DNA of 64,000 bases, from contig CAJINV010000027.1 of NCBI GenBank assembly GCA_905178155.1, positions 272,656-336,655 of the forward strand. Reading direction: 5' to 3'. A program made the position numbers and the translations under genes. Positions 40,993 through 50,932 of this stretch are shown here, piece after piece. The notes beneath the pieces are model-generated. The model was not told where the DNA came from. It saw only the letters and a program-made list of their open reading frames with translations, and ran no database searches. This DNA is from Amoebophrya sp. A120. Lineage: Eukaryota; Sar; Dinophyceae; Syndiniales; Amoebophryaceae. Each line of letters opens with the position of its first letter. Within the stretch, counting starts at the first letter, position 1.

Positions 40993-41263
40993 TAAGTGTT
41001 TCTGTATTGACCCGCAGGTGATGATTAGAACAACCACAAAGAGCACTCAGGCTCGAGAATAAATACTGTCAGATCATCTGAAGCGGAAGCTCAACTGTTG
41101 TTCGTGCTCCTTCACGTCGTTCGTACTCTTTCGTGTTATTTCGCCCGGCATCTTAGAAGACGACGCTGCACTGTTTTTGATATAGAACCCTTTCGAAGCA
41201 TTGAGGGCCACACGCTTCTTGGAACAGATCATCGTCGCCAGGGACGCAACGAAAAATTCAAAA
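40993..41263. other. Intergenic spacer
   Basis: Short spacer with no gene seen. Only about 270 bp separate two head-to-tail plus-strand genes. Confidence 0.5.
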
Positions 41264-43054
41264 ATGAAGTCTGACTATCGTGCGTTGCCTTCCGACGGGC
41301 CGCCGCCTGCTCCTCTGCAGCGGAACTGGGTGCTGCTCTTCGTCTTTCTTGCTGCAAGTTTGCTATTCGGAACCTGCTGGCTTCTCCTGCCAGAACCTGT
41401 CTACCCAAGTGAAGTACCAGCAGCAAGGCTATCCGCAAAACCTTTCCACCCGCTGTTTTTTTTTCGCTGTTTTCTGTGACTGTGACAAGTATCTTTTTGT
41501 CGCTCTCGCTGCGATGCAACTTTATTCTTTTCTGCCAGGAAACGGCGAAAAAAAAAAACGATCTTCACTCGCATATCCTAAAGCCCAGTTTTCCGGAATA
41601 CTTGACGAAACAACGATGTACATCTTCAGTGGCCGCGGTGCTCATCGCTCCGTATTGCAAGACCTGTGGTCCTTTGACTTCTTTTCTAAGCGCTGGAAGC
41701 ACCATCGCAAGCCGAGTCCAAAGTTCGCGTTAGGCTTTCCAGAGGCAAACGGCGATGCCTTTCTTCTGCCGGTGACCGGCCGCTCCGAGGAGCTGTACAG
41801 CCCGGACAAGCAAATTGCACCGACAGGCCGTTTCAATGGATGCCATGTCAGCACGCAGGACGGCATCTTCATCTTCGGAGGCGACGAGAAGTTCTATGGC
41901 ACAGGCGACCCTGACCCGAACTTCATGAGTCGCGAGTTGTGGGTTTTGACGACTCGGCATCACAAAAAGAAGCCGCACTGGCAGCGCATCGGGCCGTTAG
42001 TCTGGAACTTTACGAACGCCACGGCTCCCTCAATGCTGAGCGGAAATGGCTTCAGCGACGAAGCCAAGGCAAAATATAGCGTGGAACGCTCTGCCCCTGC
42101 ATGCAGCTACGATGCGAATGCAAAACAATTTTTTTTTGTCGGCGGTCGACCTGGTGTGGGCTCTCCTGACAACGAGCTCTGGGTGATCGATGTCGGGTAT
42201 GGAAAAAAAAGACTTGTTCTGTGGACGCTTCTGTTGCTGCTTGTTCTGCTCTACATTTATGTTGTCTTCGCTAACTCCTATATAGCCAAGAGACAAAAGC
42301 GTCTGCAGCCGCCTTGTACCTGCATACCTAAACAAAAACTGCCACGCCTGCCACGATGAGCGGAACCGTCCGACCACTGCCAGTCAAAGGCGCGTGCGCT
42401 GGAAGTCCACGGGCTTTCGTGACGCCATCGACCGCACAGCCAGCAGATTTTTCATCTACAACTACTGCAGACCAAACGGCTAATTCAACATTCGATAACT
42501 GGGTGCCTGTTATGTATCTTCATGGCGGCCGAAACGGAAACCGATATTCCAATCAACTTCTGAAATTAAGGCGACACACTGCTTCCGGCATTTTCCAATG
42601 GGAGCCGCTTGCTGGAGAGTACGGCGTGGTGACATCGGGAACGATCCGGCAAGCCGTTTTTGAACCTAGCGCAACCGTGACCGAAACCCATGGCGCAAAG
42701 CGACGAGCAATCCCACCGGCCAGGAATCACCATGCCTGCACGTACATCGAAGAACATGACCAATTCTGGGTTTTCGGTGGTAGAAGTAATCACCGCGGCA
42801 ACGACGAAGGCCTCCTCCACGATCTGTGGGGATACAGTACGAAGAAAGGTCTCTGGCATCGCCAGGGGCCTCGCAAATCAGCAAAGGCATGGCCAACTCC
42901 ACGGTTTCTTCCTTCATTCGAATACCTTGCCAGCGCGGACAATTTTCTAGTCTTTGCTGGACAAGATAGAACTCAAAAAACAAACGACATCTGGCTACTG
43001 AGCCGCATGACCCATAAGACTGATCTTGTTCAGCCCTGTGAGTATTGTGACTGA
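41264..43054 (+). CDS. Membrane-anchored six-blade kelch protein
   Basis: ATG 41264 starts a type II anchor (NWVLLFVFLAASLLFGTCWLL, residues about 20-40). After an intron ending TTTCTGCCAG (about 41539), kelch motifs follow: MYIFSGRGAHRSVLQDLW, IFIFGGDEKFYG..RELWVL, FFFVGGRPGVGSPDNELWVI. After a second intron (about 42197-42470) come VMYLHGGRNGNRYSNQLLKL, FWVFGGRSNHRGNDEGLLHD and FLVFAGQDRTQKTNDIWLL. Six motifs are enough for one closed propeller, which is why I join the parts on either side of 42197-42470 into one gene. Stop TGA 43052-43054. A T-rich stretch at 42215-42290 that reads as a hydrophobic peptide is, in this view, intronic. Kelch propellers usually bind proteins or glycans; the partner is unknown. 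Intron edges are approximate. Confidence 0.65.
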
Positions 43055-43989
43055 TAACAAGGAAAAGGCCATTGTGGCACCAGACGGCGCAACAAGATAC
43101 AGCACGGCACCGCCCAAAAACATTTGATGTTGATGTTGTGTTCGCGCATCATATGCATAGAACATCGGTGGAATCAGTTGCAGCACGAACTGCATCCGAG
43201 TTGAAGTTCCATGCAGCTTGCTTCTACAGCCTTGCACGGCTGCCGTATTATTGATCATCGCCTACTACCATCTTCTCCCTCTCTTCTCCCTCGTAGTCGT
43301 GAGAAAGATAGATCATCTGGAAAAGGCGGCTCGCGCAGTGACTTTCGGTGGTGACCATCAAGTGTCTTTTTTTTTGGCTGACAACTGTCGCACTACTTGC
43401 ATCTAGACAGCTTTGCAGCTGAGTTCCTCACTCGGTTTAATCGTCGCGTTGCTGTGAATAAGGAAATCCGTCGAAAGTCGGGAACCCCAGCGCCCTTCGC
43501 TAGTGGTCATCATTTCTCAGTTTTGTTTGGAGGTTTGTTTTTCATTTTTCTGTTTCCGCGTGAGGGTTTGAGTACTTCTAGATAGCAACACATAGCGCGG
43601 AAAATGTCTACGGCAACACCCCACCGTGTGCCGTCTCGTCCTGTTTTGTTTTTATTTTTGTGTATTGGTGAGACGACTTTTATTTTCCATACGGTGTTGT
43701 TTGGCACGATTTTGGAACCAAAAGCAAAAGCATTCACTTTTGCGAGACAGAACCATTGTTGCATCCGAAAACGCCGGTGAGACCCCGGCGGATGCTGATG
43801 TCCGCAAAACAGGGCAGGCGGATGACAATAGCTGAGGGCGACGATGTTTGTGGGGTACAGACGTGCTGCGAACCGTCGGGGCCCCGGCTGCTTCTTTTTG
43901 TTAATTGCCGGCGAGCTTGTCACACGTTCGGAGAACTATTGACACCGAACCAGAAGAAAAATCAACTCGATCCTTGATCCTATTCCGGA
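43055..43989. other. Gene-free stretch with a dispersed-repeat fragment
   Basis: No supported gene. At about 43770-43830 the segment CCCGGCGGATGCTGATGTCC, followed by AAAAC and GGCGGA, matches 61768-61806 closely. Both are therefore copies of a dispersed repeat. Confidence 0.5.
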
Positions 43990-45591
43990 AGAAAAAAAAT
44001 CTACTCGAAAACTGTGAAAATTCTCTATTGATTTCTCTTATCGATTTCTCTATCGGGATTGCAGTATAATCAGCGATTTCTCGCATGGCAAACCAATTAT
44101 AGTTCATAAAAATCGAAACCAAAAGGCGAAGGAATCGGTAGTTATTTTCTGAAAATAAATCTTGGAGATCAATGTGGCTCGTCGGTTCGACTCATGGTTT
44201 CTCGTCCTGGGGGCTCGAGGTCGCAGGCTTTTCCATGGAAATCCTATGAAATCGACCTTCTCCCGATCTAAGAGGGCATTTTCAACAATAGAAAATCTAT
44301 AATCTTACTCCAAATCTCTAGAAAATCAACCCGATTCATGATGGAAAAAACCAATGAGGATTTTAGAGTGATGTAGCAGGTGTATTCGACTTACCGATCG
44401 GGATTCCGATAAATAATCCAAGATCTGTGAAATGGGTTGTATTCTTAACTCCTATCCTGACTCCCGACCAGAATCTGCATGCGATCAGGATTCGATAACA
44501 ATGAACGGGTAAAGTTTTGTTATCCGATTCTGCTTCCTCGATGGGATATGAGGATATAAGTGAAGTCTTAATCTGAATCTGGAAGGGTGAGATAGGTGTA
44601 TCCTGATTCCAATTCGAATTCCTCGATGGGATTTCCGAGTTCCTAATGATAAAGAGACAAATCTATTGTGTTTTCCGAATCCGGATTCCCGGTAGCATTA
44701 TTCGGTAAAGAATGGGGAAAATCTATTCTGAATCGAATTCGATTTCCTCGATGGGATTCGATAAAATATAGATTCCGATTCGCATTCCCGAGAGGATTCG
44801 ATTCGAAATGAAAAAATAGAAAGTTATTCCCGATGGGATTCGATTCAAAAGAAATCGTGATTGTTTTCTATTTTTTTCTTTCTTTCTTGTCTTGTCCTGG
44901 CATGATTCAAATTCTCGTTTTGGCCCCCCGGTCCGAGATTGTCTTTCTTCTTTCTCATCATCATGTAGCTCCCTCAAACGATAAAGATAAAGATGGAGAA
45001 GTAGAGAAAAGACAACGATAAAGATGATGAAGTTGTTTTCTATTTTTTTCAATTAATTACAATTCAAATAGTATTATTCCTATTCGAATTCTCTTCATAT
45101 CGAAATTATTTTTGTTCTTTGAGTTTCATCTTTATCTTTTGAGAAAGAATGACCTGATGATGAAAACAAAGAAGAATGGATAATCTCGGACCGGGGTTAT
45201 GATAAATTTGAGTCATGCCCCGACATGATCACAAAGAAAGAACCAAATAAATAGAAATCTCGCCCCGATGGGATTCGATTCAAAATATTCCAAATCTATC
45301 CTGGTCCGTGGAGGGGTTTATGTTTGAATGCAAATCCGAAACATGACCCGGCTCGATTTTATCTCCGATCGGATTCGGTGAATTTAGGCCAGAAAAAGTG
45401 GTCATCATTAGGTGGTAAGTTGCATGACAGAGGTTCTGAGATTAATCCGACCGAGATTATGAACACAAAAAAAAGAATGGATGGAATTCATCTGAATAAA
45501 TAGGGTGTTTGCAGTCATTCGAGTGATTTCCTTCTCTATCTTCTGTGTCAGTCGCAAGCCTGTCTAGAGTGTGCCTGATTGTGTTTGCTCC
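43990..45591. repeat. AT-rich region with a recurring CGATGGGATTCGATT motif
   Basis: The motif CGATGGGAT(A/T)(C/T)GATT or close variants occurs near 44538, 44634, 44746, 44831 and 45278, amid GATTCCGATTC-like words. No gene. The composition is unlike both the genes and the retrotransposon, so it looks like an eroded satellite or a different insertion. Confidence 0.5.
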
Positions 45592-45891
45592 TTGTCACAG
45601 GCCCGCCTGGAATGTGCCTTTCTCCTTTAACTTTTGAAGACCATAAATCGTCAGCCTGCTTTGCCTGAGAAGCCCATTTTCCGTCTTCGTTTTTACATCA
45701 GAAAGCAGGTCCGCTGTCATTTGTTTTTTTCTGTGTCTCGTCTCTCGTCGTGATTTGAGACCGTAGGCCTCAAAATCTTTGATCCTGGCCATTGTTTGGC
45801 AATGTTTGTTTGAAGGTGTTCCAGAAGTTTTGCAAAAACCACTCACGAAATGCTTTTTATTTTGATGACGCAGCTTGTGAAGGCATAAAAG

Positions 45892-46953
45892 TGAGTAATT
45901 CGTCGCTCCTGACAGCAATTTATCACGACTTCGAGCACCGACGGCAGAGGTTTTTCCGTAGACTTCCGCTGCAACAATTGCAACGTCGTCTTCGAATGTG
46001 GTCGAACTTACAGCTCTTCTATTTCGCTCTTCTAACTTCTCCCTTCTAGGTATTGAAATAACTCGCGCCAGTAGTCTTCTACATTTTCTAGCTGTCAGCG
46101 GGTTTTCTCGAGAGTCAGCAGATCCTCGACAGCACTTCAACTTCAACAGCACAGAGAAAGCAGCCCTGACGCCTATCTTCGACTTCAGTAGGGACAGCAA
46201 CAGCAACAGCGACTTCGACAGCAAAAAGGACGACTTCGACTACAGCAGGATCATGAAACTCCTGACGTATTGGGTTAAGGTAATCCAATACGTCGCGGGT
46301 CTTTGTTCTCGAACAAAATACAACTTCTACCTTCTTCGATTAGCCCGGAAACAAGTGGTCGGCGGGAGATGCAGCTTCCAACCAAGCGCAAGTACCGAGG
46401 TTCACGGGGTGCGAGTGTGTCTTGTTTTTCAGTCAAGCGGAATCTTAAAAGGGCCCAAGATTGTGCCAAAATCCTGTGAGTATGAAACCAAGATAACCAG
46501 TAACGCATAGAAGGCCGCTTTCGTATTGTATTTCTAGAGGTTTTCGCTTTCGATATCGCAAACGTGGCATCTTGATCATGGACCTTGTATTTACATCCGT
46601 ATTCGATTGCTCTAGTGGAGGAGGTGCCGAAATTGTTCAACGTATTGGTTTGAGGTAACCCAATACGTTAGCAAATGGATCAAGTAGCACAGAAGTGATT
46701 CAAATTATTTCGATGAAATTGAACTAAAGCATTGAAATCCGCGGACCATTTAGATCAAAAGGGTACGAAATTTGTATTGAAATCAACTACATCAATACTA
46801 CATGAGCCTTCAGAGTGTTGAACTTTTTCAGGTCTCGATAAATCGAATAGATCAATGAACTTTGTGGAGCTCTTTTTCCAACCTATTGACTTCCCTTAAC
46901 TCAATACGTCGCCGATCTGCATCATTTCTGCGCTCAGGATCTCAATTTACTCA
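45892..46953 (-). repeat. 3' LTR (left copy)
   Basis: 1062 bp, TGAGTAA...TTACTCA. It differs from the right copy by scattered substitutions and an extra 18 bp (TTAACTCAATACGTCGCC) near its right end. The CAATACGT word recurs in the LTR and in the body. Confidence 0.93.
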
Positions 46954-46965
46954 AATTCCCCCCAG
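46954..46965 (-). other. Polypurine tract
   Basis: The minus strand reads CTGGGGGGAATT immediately before the LTR start, the expected plus-strand priming site. Confidence 0.7.
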
Positions 46966-47060
46966 TGTAGACGCATGCAGATCAAGCGACTACATAAATA
47001 GAGTAGTAAAAGAAGAAGAAGAAGAAAAAGTCAGACAGTAGTAAACTCGTAGTTACAGCG

Positions 47061-47390
47061 CTAACCTTTTACGTAGGTCTTCTTCTTCATAAAATCGATG
47101 TAGTCATTGACTGTCCCAGGACGACCATCATCATCGTGCGCCGCGATCGCCTGCTTCGAACTGAACCAGGTGCTAATATCCCAAATTTTCCCGCTCCGCT
47201 TGCCATTCGTAAATATGTGGCCAGGAGTGCTGAAATCGTATAGGTGGACCTTCGTGTCCACGATTCGTTCCATCGAGACGGGGTTCTTGATTGCTAATTT
47301 CGTCGACCGCTCGCGATCCATCAGCAGATAGCTGCGCTGATATACCTTGTGGATGACGAACACACAGCTCACTGCGGCAGTTCCCCGCAA
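47061..47390 (-). CDS. Integrase C-terminal extension (shifted frame)
   Basis: About 100 codons that continue the integrase frame after a +1 frame change near 47385 and end at 47061. The sequence has KNPVSMERIVDTKVHLYDFS and SGKIWDISTW. I see no chromodomain signature. With the frame change ignored it is the natural C terminus of Pol. Confidence 0.6.
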   Translation of the reverse strand: MRGTAAVSCVFVIHKVYQRSYLLMDRERSTKLAIKNPVSMERIVDTKVHLYDFSTPGHIFTNGKRSGKIWDISTWFSSKQAIAAHDDDGRPGTVNDYIDFMKKKTYVKG

Positions 47391-48366
47391 GCGAGACCTT
47401 AGCCCTTCGGTCCGTATGTGGGAGCTGCACCATCACAATCTGCCCACGAGGAAGCGCCTCCAAGTTGCAGCCGTGCGCCTGAGCGTTGAGGCGACTCCGG
47501 TAATCTGTCGTCGTTTTGCGCTGCTCTTGAGCAATCAGCTGCCGCTCTTTCCTTCGACGAGCAGCTTGATCAAATTGGTCCAGGAGGTCGTCTCCGCCAA
47601 TGCGCAGAGGCTCCTGCAGCAACAACTCCGTCGGTGTGAGGTTATCCCGTGCGCCACAGGGCATGTTCCTTAGGTAGTATTGAAACCGTTGGACCTGCTT
47701 GTCCCATTCGATCGCTTTCCGAAACGTGAAAAACTTCCGCGAAAACGGATGGACCCTCTCCACCGCCTGCTGTGACTTAGGGTTGTACGCTGTTCCCGGT
47801 GCGTACTTGGTACTCGGAAACTCTTTAGCCAGCCAGACGCGGATCTTAGCACTCTCAGCGAAACCGAAGCCGTTATCAGCCCGCAGCACCTTCGGAGGAC
47901 CAAACTCCAGGAAAATACGCCGACAGATTTTGATCACGGTGTCGGTGTCCTTCATCTTCGTTGCTTCGCCCCAAAACCACATGGTCGCGCTATCAACACA
48001 GGTAAACAAATGCAGATTACCGGCGCGAGTGATCTTGGACGGACCTTGGAAGTCGATGACGTAGATGTCCTTGAACTCGAGGCCCGATTCGTTGACCCGC
48101 AGAGCCGTTCTTTCCGGGGTCCCGTGGTACTCGGTACACTGGAAGCATTTTGCACAGTGCTGCGCGCAATCGTTCCAAATGGTTGGCCACCATACTCCCA
48201 AACGAGTCAGGTGCGCCATCGTTCCAGCAGCCCGAGCATGCTCAGAGTCGACGTGTGCGTGATCCAGAAAAAACCTTCTTGCAGTAACGCCAGCAGGGTG
48301 CTCCTCATTGATTTCCCAAATCCCTTTCGGGATGTACAAACTCCAAACCCCTCCACTAAAGACCAC
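47173..48366 (-). CDS. Retrotransposon integrase
   Basis: It has an HHCC zinc-binding N terminus (SEHARAAGTMAH .. CAKCFQC) and a D,D-35-E core: the first Asp in YVIDFQGP, the second in LRADNGFG, the Glu in QQAVERVH. It is followed by the NLTPTELLL-type segment seen after the core in Ty3/Gypsy integrases. The frame differs from the upstream RNase H part (-1 change near 48355), and the tail drifts out of frame near 47385. The integrase core itself is intact. Confidence 0.88.
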   Translation of the reverse strand: MVFSGGVWSLYIPKGIWEINEEHPAGVTARRFFLDHAHVDSEHARAAGTMAHLTRLGVWWPTIWNDCAQHCAKCFQCTEYHGTPERTALRVNESGLEFKDIYVIDFQGPSKITRAGNLHLFTCVDSATMWFWGEATKMKDTDTVIKICRRIFLEFGPPKVLRADNGFGFAESAKIRVWLAKEFPSTKYAPGTAYNPKSQQAVERVHPFSRKFFTFRKAIEWDKQVQRFQYYLRNMPCGARDNLTPTELLLQEPLRIGGDDLLDQFDQAARRRKERQLIAQEQRKTTTDYRSRLNAQAHGCNLEALPRGQIVMVQLPHTDRRAKVSLAGNCRSELCVRHPQGISAQLSADGSRAVDEISNQEPRLDGTNRGHEGPPIRFQHSWPHIYEWQAERENLGY

Positions 48367-49412
48367 AAGCGCGCCTCGTCGTCAATGCAGTGCGGTCGTA
48401 GTAAGCATTCGAGAACGATAGCCCTGCGCTCAGCAGTCGGGATTTTGTTGCCCAGCTTCACGATGCTGTCAGCAGTTGCAAAGCCTTGCTTCAGCAGCTC
48501 TGCGGCACGACGTAGCAGAGCACATTTGGGGTCTCGCTCTTGCAGGCGAATAATCCGAAGCGACCAATCTAGCCGCAGCTTCTCGTAAGCGTTGACAGTT
48601 CTCCGCTCGCTGCGCGGAACCTTCGGATCGCCAAAAAACGCAAAGAAGTCTGCTCCTGCTACCGGCATAACGTCACCAACTGCTCCAAACTCCCAGGCCT
48701 GTCCAGCTACAAACTTATCCGAGTAGCGAGCGACGTAGACATTACGCCAATCTGGGACGCGCACCCAGTCTGTACCTTCTTCAGGTTCTACCACTTGCGA
48801 CTGCGAAGGCATTGCTCTATTCGGAAAAAATTTCTTGAAAATTGTAGCGGGGTCGCGGTTCAACTGGTCCGGAGTCAGTTCTTCAGCTGGTTCTTCGATA
48901 GCTACAGGCTGCTGCTCATCCGCAGGCTCTTCCTCGCTCTCTTCCGCGCCTTCCTGCTGCTCTTCCGCCCCCTCTTCTTCGTCACTTGGCACGTACAAAC
49001 TATCGTCGTCGTCGTCTGAGCTCTCGTCTGCAAACTCGTCCGGAACAGAATCATCACCAGCCTCCAGACGAGCTTCTTCAACATTCCCCCCAGGCTGGTG
49101 TGATTCAGCCTCCATATTTCCGAAACGGAAAGACGAGTACGTGGGAGTTGGCGAAAAGTCCGGCGCTTTAGGGTCAAACAGCCAGGCCAAAATCTGACGA
49201 GCGGAGAACGGAAACGGAAGCTCTTCTTTTGTCACTGTCGACGTCTTCACAGACGGGTGGCGGGAGGCTGCGTCAGCTATGACATTGATGACGCCACTGA
49301 TGTACACGCGGCGGATAGCACTACTGTCCAGCTTGTACTTGACTGCCTCGAGCCATCGCAGCACTTTATCCTGAGCGCGCTGGTTGCCTACCAAGTCATC
49401 AAGTCGGCCCAA
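48207..49412 (-). CDS. RNase H C-terminal part and Pol linker
   Basis: It continues RNase H after a -1 frame change near 49430 (LLFDHENLGRLDDLVGNQRA, the TDHxNL-like strand; then YISGVINVIADAASRHP, the VxNVxADALSR motif that closes RNase H). It then runs through a long acidic linker (SDDDDDSLYVPSDEEEGAEE) towards the integrase. The acidic linker is longer than in typical Gypsy elements. Confidence 0.8.
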   Translation of the reverse strand: MGRLDDLVGNQRAQDKVLRWLEAVKYKLDSSAIRRVYISGVINVIADAASRHPSVKTSTVTKEELPFPFSARQILAWLFDPKAPDFSPTPTYSSFRFGNMEAESHQPGGNVEEARLEAGDDSVPDEFADESSDDDDDSLYVPSDEEEGAEEQQEGAEESEEEPADEQQPVAIEEPAEELTPDQLNRDPATIFKKFFPNRAMPSQSQVVEPEEGTDWVRVPDWRNVYVARYSDKFVAGQAWEFGAVGDVMPVAGADFFAFFGDPKVPRSERRTVNAYEKLRLDWSLRIIRLQERDPKCALLRRAAELLKQGFATADSIVKLGNKIPTAERRAIVLECLLRPHCIDDEARLWSLVEGFGVCTSRKGFGKSMRSTLLALLQEGFFWITHTSTLSMLGLLERWRT

Positions 49413-50929
49413 GTTTTCATGGTCGAACAGGAGGAAGCTCTGCTCTCGAGGCCTTCAACATACCGGAAGCCGTCCTCCACGAAGAGCTTCACGGCGGAAA
49501 GTTCTTGCTCCAACACTGACCAGGCCTGCTCTGTCTCATTGAAGGAGACACCTTTCACGACGCAGGGGCGTAATGGACCACCTGACCGCTCCGCCTGCGC
49601 GATCGTGTAGCTCCTACCAAAACGACTAGCGTCGCAGAGAATAACCACCGGCCGGCCAGTATTGCGCCAGTCGCGAGCAGCTTTAAAATCAATCGACCGA
49701 AGCGGGACGTCTACTGCAATGCTTTTCTTCAGAGCTTTGACTGCATGCTGCGCCTCGGTGTCGTGCTGGTACTGGGTGAAGCTCTTCCCGTGTTTCTTAG
49801 TATATGGCGCGAGAGGTCCGCGATGTCGCTGGTAGTCCGGTATGAACTCGCGGAGGTAGTTCACAAATGCCAAAAAACTAACCAAGTCGTCTTTGTTTTC
49901 CAGTTCGGGCCACTGCTGTAGCTGTTCCACCTTCCGCGGAGTAGGCTTGCGGCCGTGCTTACTGACTTGAAATCCAAGCACTTCGACCTCCCGCTTGCCG
50001 AAGACCGACTTCTTCAGTGATAGAGCAAACCCTGTTGCGCGGCAGCGTTCGAATGGTTTACGGGTTCGAGCGAGGAAACCCTCGAAGCTAGAGCCTTTGC
50101 GCACCAAATCGTCAATGAAAACGCCGTCGCAAACGTCCTCAAAGACTGAAGCCGTCTGTTTCTGAAAAAACGCTGGCGCAGGGGATGGCCCCAACGGTAG
50201 CCGCGTGGGGTAGTAGCACCCGTCAGGTCCGACAACGGCCAAAATCTGCTGCATTCGTGTGCTAGGCTTCACCTGGTTGTAACCCATTGCAAGATCACAG
50301 CACCCGAAAAACTCGCCCCCTTCCAGGTTACTGAAGATCTGCAAGGCGTCAGGCATCCGGAAGGCGACGGGCTGGAGGTTCTTGCTGACTGCCCGATAAT
50401 CGACAACGATCCGCTTTGTCAAATGACCACGGCGGTCCGCCAAAAACATGGGCGAAACGTGCAACGGAGTCGGCATGGTGTTGTCGACCTTCACCAGCTT
50501 GCCCTCACGAATCTGCTCCCGGACCAGAAAGTCCATCCGAATGCGATCCATGAACGACAGCGGGTAGGGCGAGAAACATTTCCACTGCGTCTTCTCCTTA
50601 ATTTCGAAATCAGCCTCGATGGGGTCCCCGGTCTTCGTTTTCAGACGCGGGAATGGGCAGCCGAGGTCGTGGAAGACGTCTGCAAACTCGCCAATCAGCT
50701 GCAAGAACTCCTCCCGCTGTTCGTCTGTATCGAACCCAAGACCGTCTTTCCGATACCTCTCTAGTACGACTTGCTTCCATTCTTCACCAGTCGGGTCGTA
50801 CTGCTTCACTAACTTCTTCTCTTTTTCTTCGATTTCTGCAAGTAATTCTTCGAGCTTATTACTACCGTCTTTCTTCTCTTCTTTCTTCTTGTATTTCGAA
50901 TTTCCATAATAACAGGGTTGTCGAGCTAG
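49388..50929 (-). CDS. Reverse transcriptase and N-terminal RNase H
   Basis: The frame is the same as Gag-protease, directly after the UGA at 50930-50932, and begins with a Lys/Glu-rich linker. RT blocks: TPLHVSPMFLADRRGHLTKR, RIVVDYRAVSKNL, FFGCCDLAMGYNQV, LPLGPSPAPAFFQ and the active site DGVFIDDLV (FIDD at 50108-50119). Then VEVLGFQVSKHG and the thumb VSFLAFVNYLREFIPDYQ. RNase H starts RPVVILCDASRFG. The frame ends out of register at 49388. Confidence 0.9.
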   Translation of the reverse strand, partial: LARQPCYYGNSKYKKKEEKKDGSNKLEELLAEIEEKEKKLVKQYDPTGEEWKQVVLERYRKDGLGFDTDEQREEFLQLIGEFADVFHDLGCPFPRLKTKTGDPIEADFEIKEKTQWKCFSPYPLSFMDRIRMDFLVREQIREGKLVKVDNTMPTPLHVSPMFLADRRGHLTKRIVVDYRAVSKNLQPVAFRMPDALQIFSNLEGGEFFGCCDLAMGYNQVKPSTRMQQILAVVGPDGCYYPTRLPLGPSPAPAFFQKQTASVFEDVCDGVFIDDLVRKGSSFEGFLARTRKPFERCRATGFALSLKKSVFGKREVEVLGFQVSKHGRKPTPRKVEQLQQWPELENKDDLVSFLAFVNYLREFIPDYQRHRGPLAPYTKKHGKSFTQYQHDTEAQHAVKALKKSIAVDVPLRSIDFKAARDWRNTGRPVVILCDASRFGRSYTIAQAERSGGPLRPCVVKGVSFNETEQAWSVLEQELSAVKLFVEDGFRYVEGLESRASSCSTMKTWADLMTW

Positions 50930-50932
50930 TCA
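50930..50932 (-). promoter_or_regulatory. Probable readthrough stop between Gag-protease and Pol
   Basis: A single in-frame UGA followed immediately by CUAG (GCT TGA CTA GCT) separates Gag-protease from RT. UGA-CUAG is the strongest known leaky-stop context in eukaryotic mRNAs and viruses. No other stop intervenes for more than 480 codons downstream. Confidence 0.65.

Noticed and set aside
42198-42359. Hydrophobic peptide LVLWTLLLLLVLLYIYVV as a transmembrane helix of the kelch protein
   Set aside because: It lies between kelch blades 3 and 4, where an intron is needed to reach the next blade. A T-rich intron explains it better, though a C-terminal anchor of a separate shorter protein cannot be fully excluded.
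47061-49440. Programmed frameshifting as the explanation for all Pol frame changes
   Set aside because: Three shifts in both directions without slippery heptamers point to mutation or sequence error.
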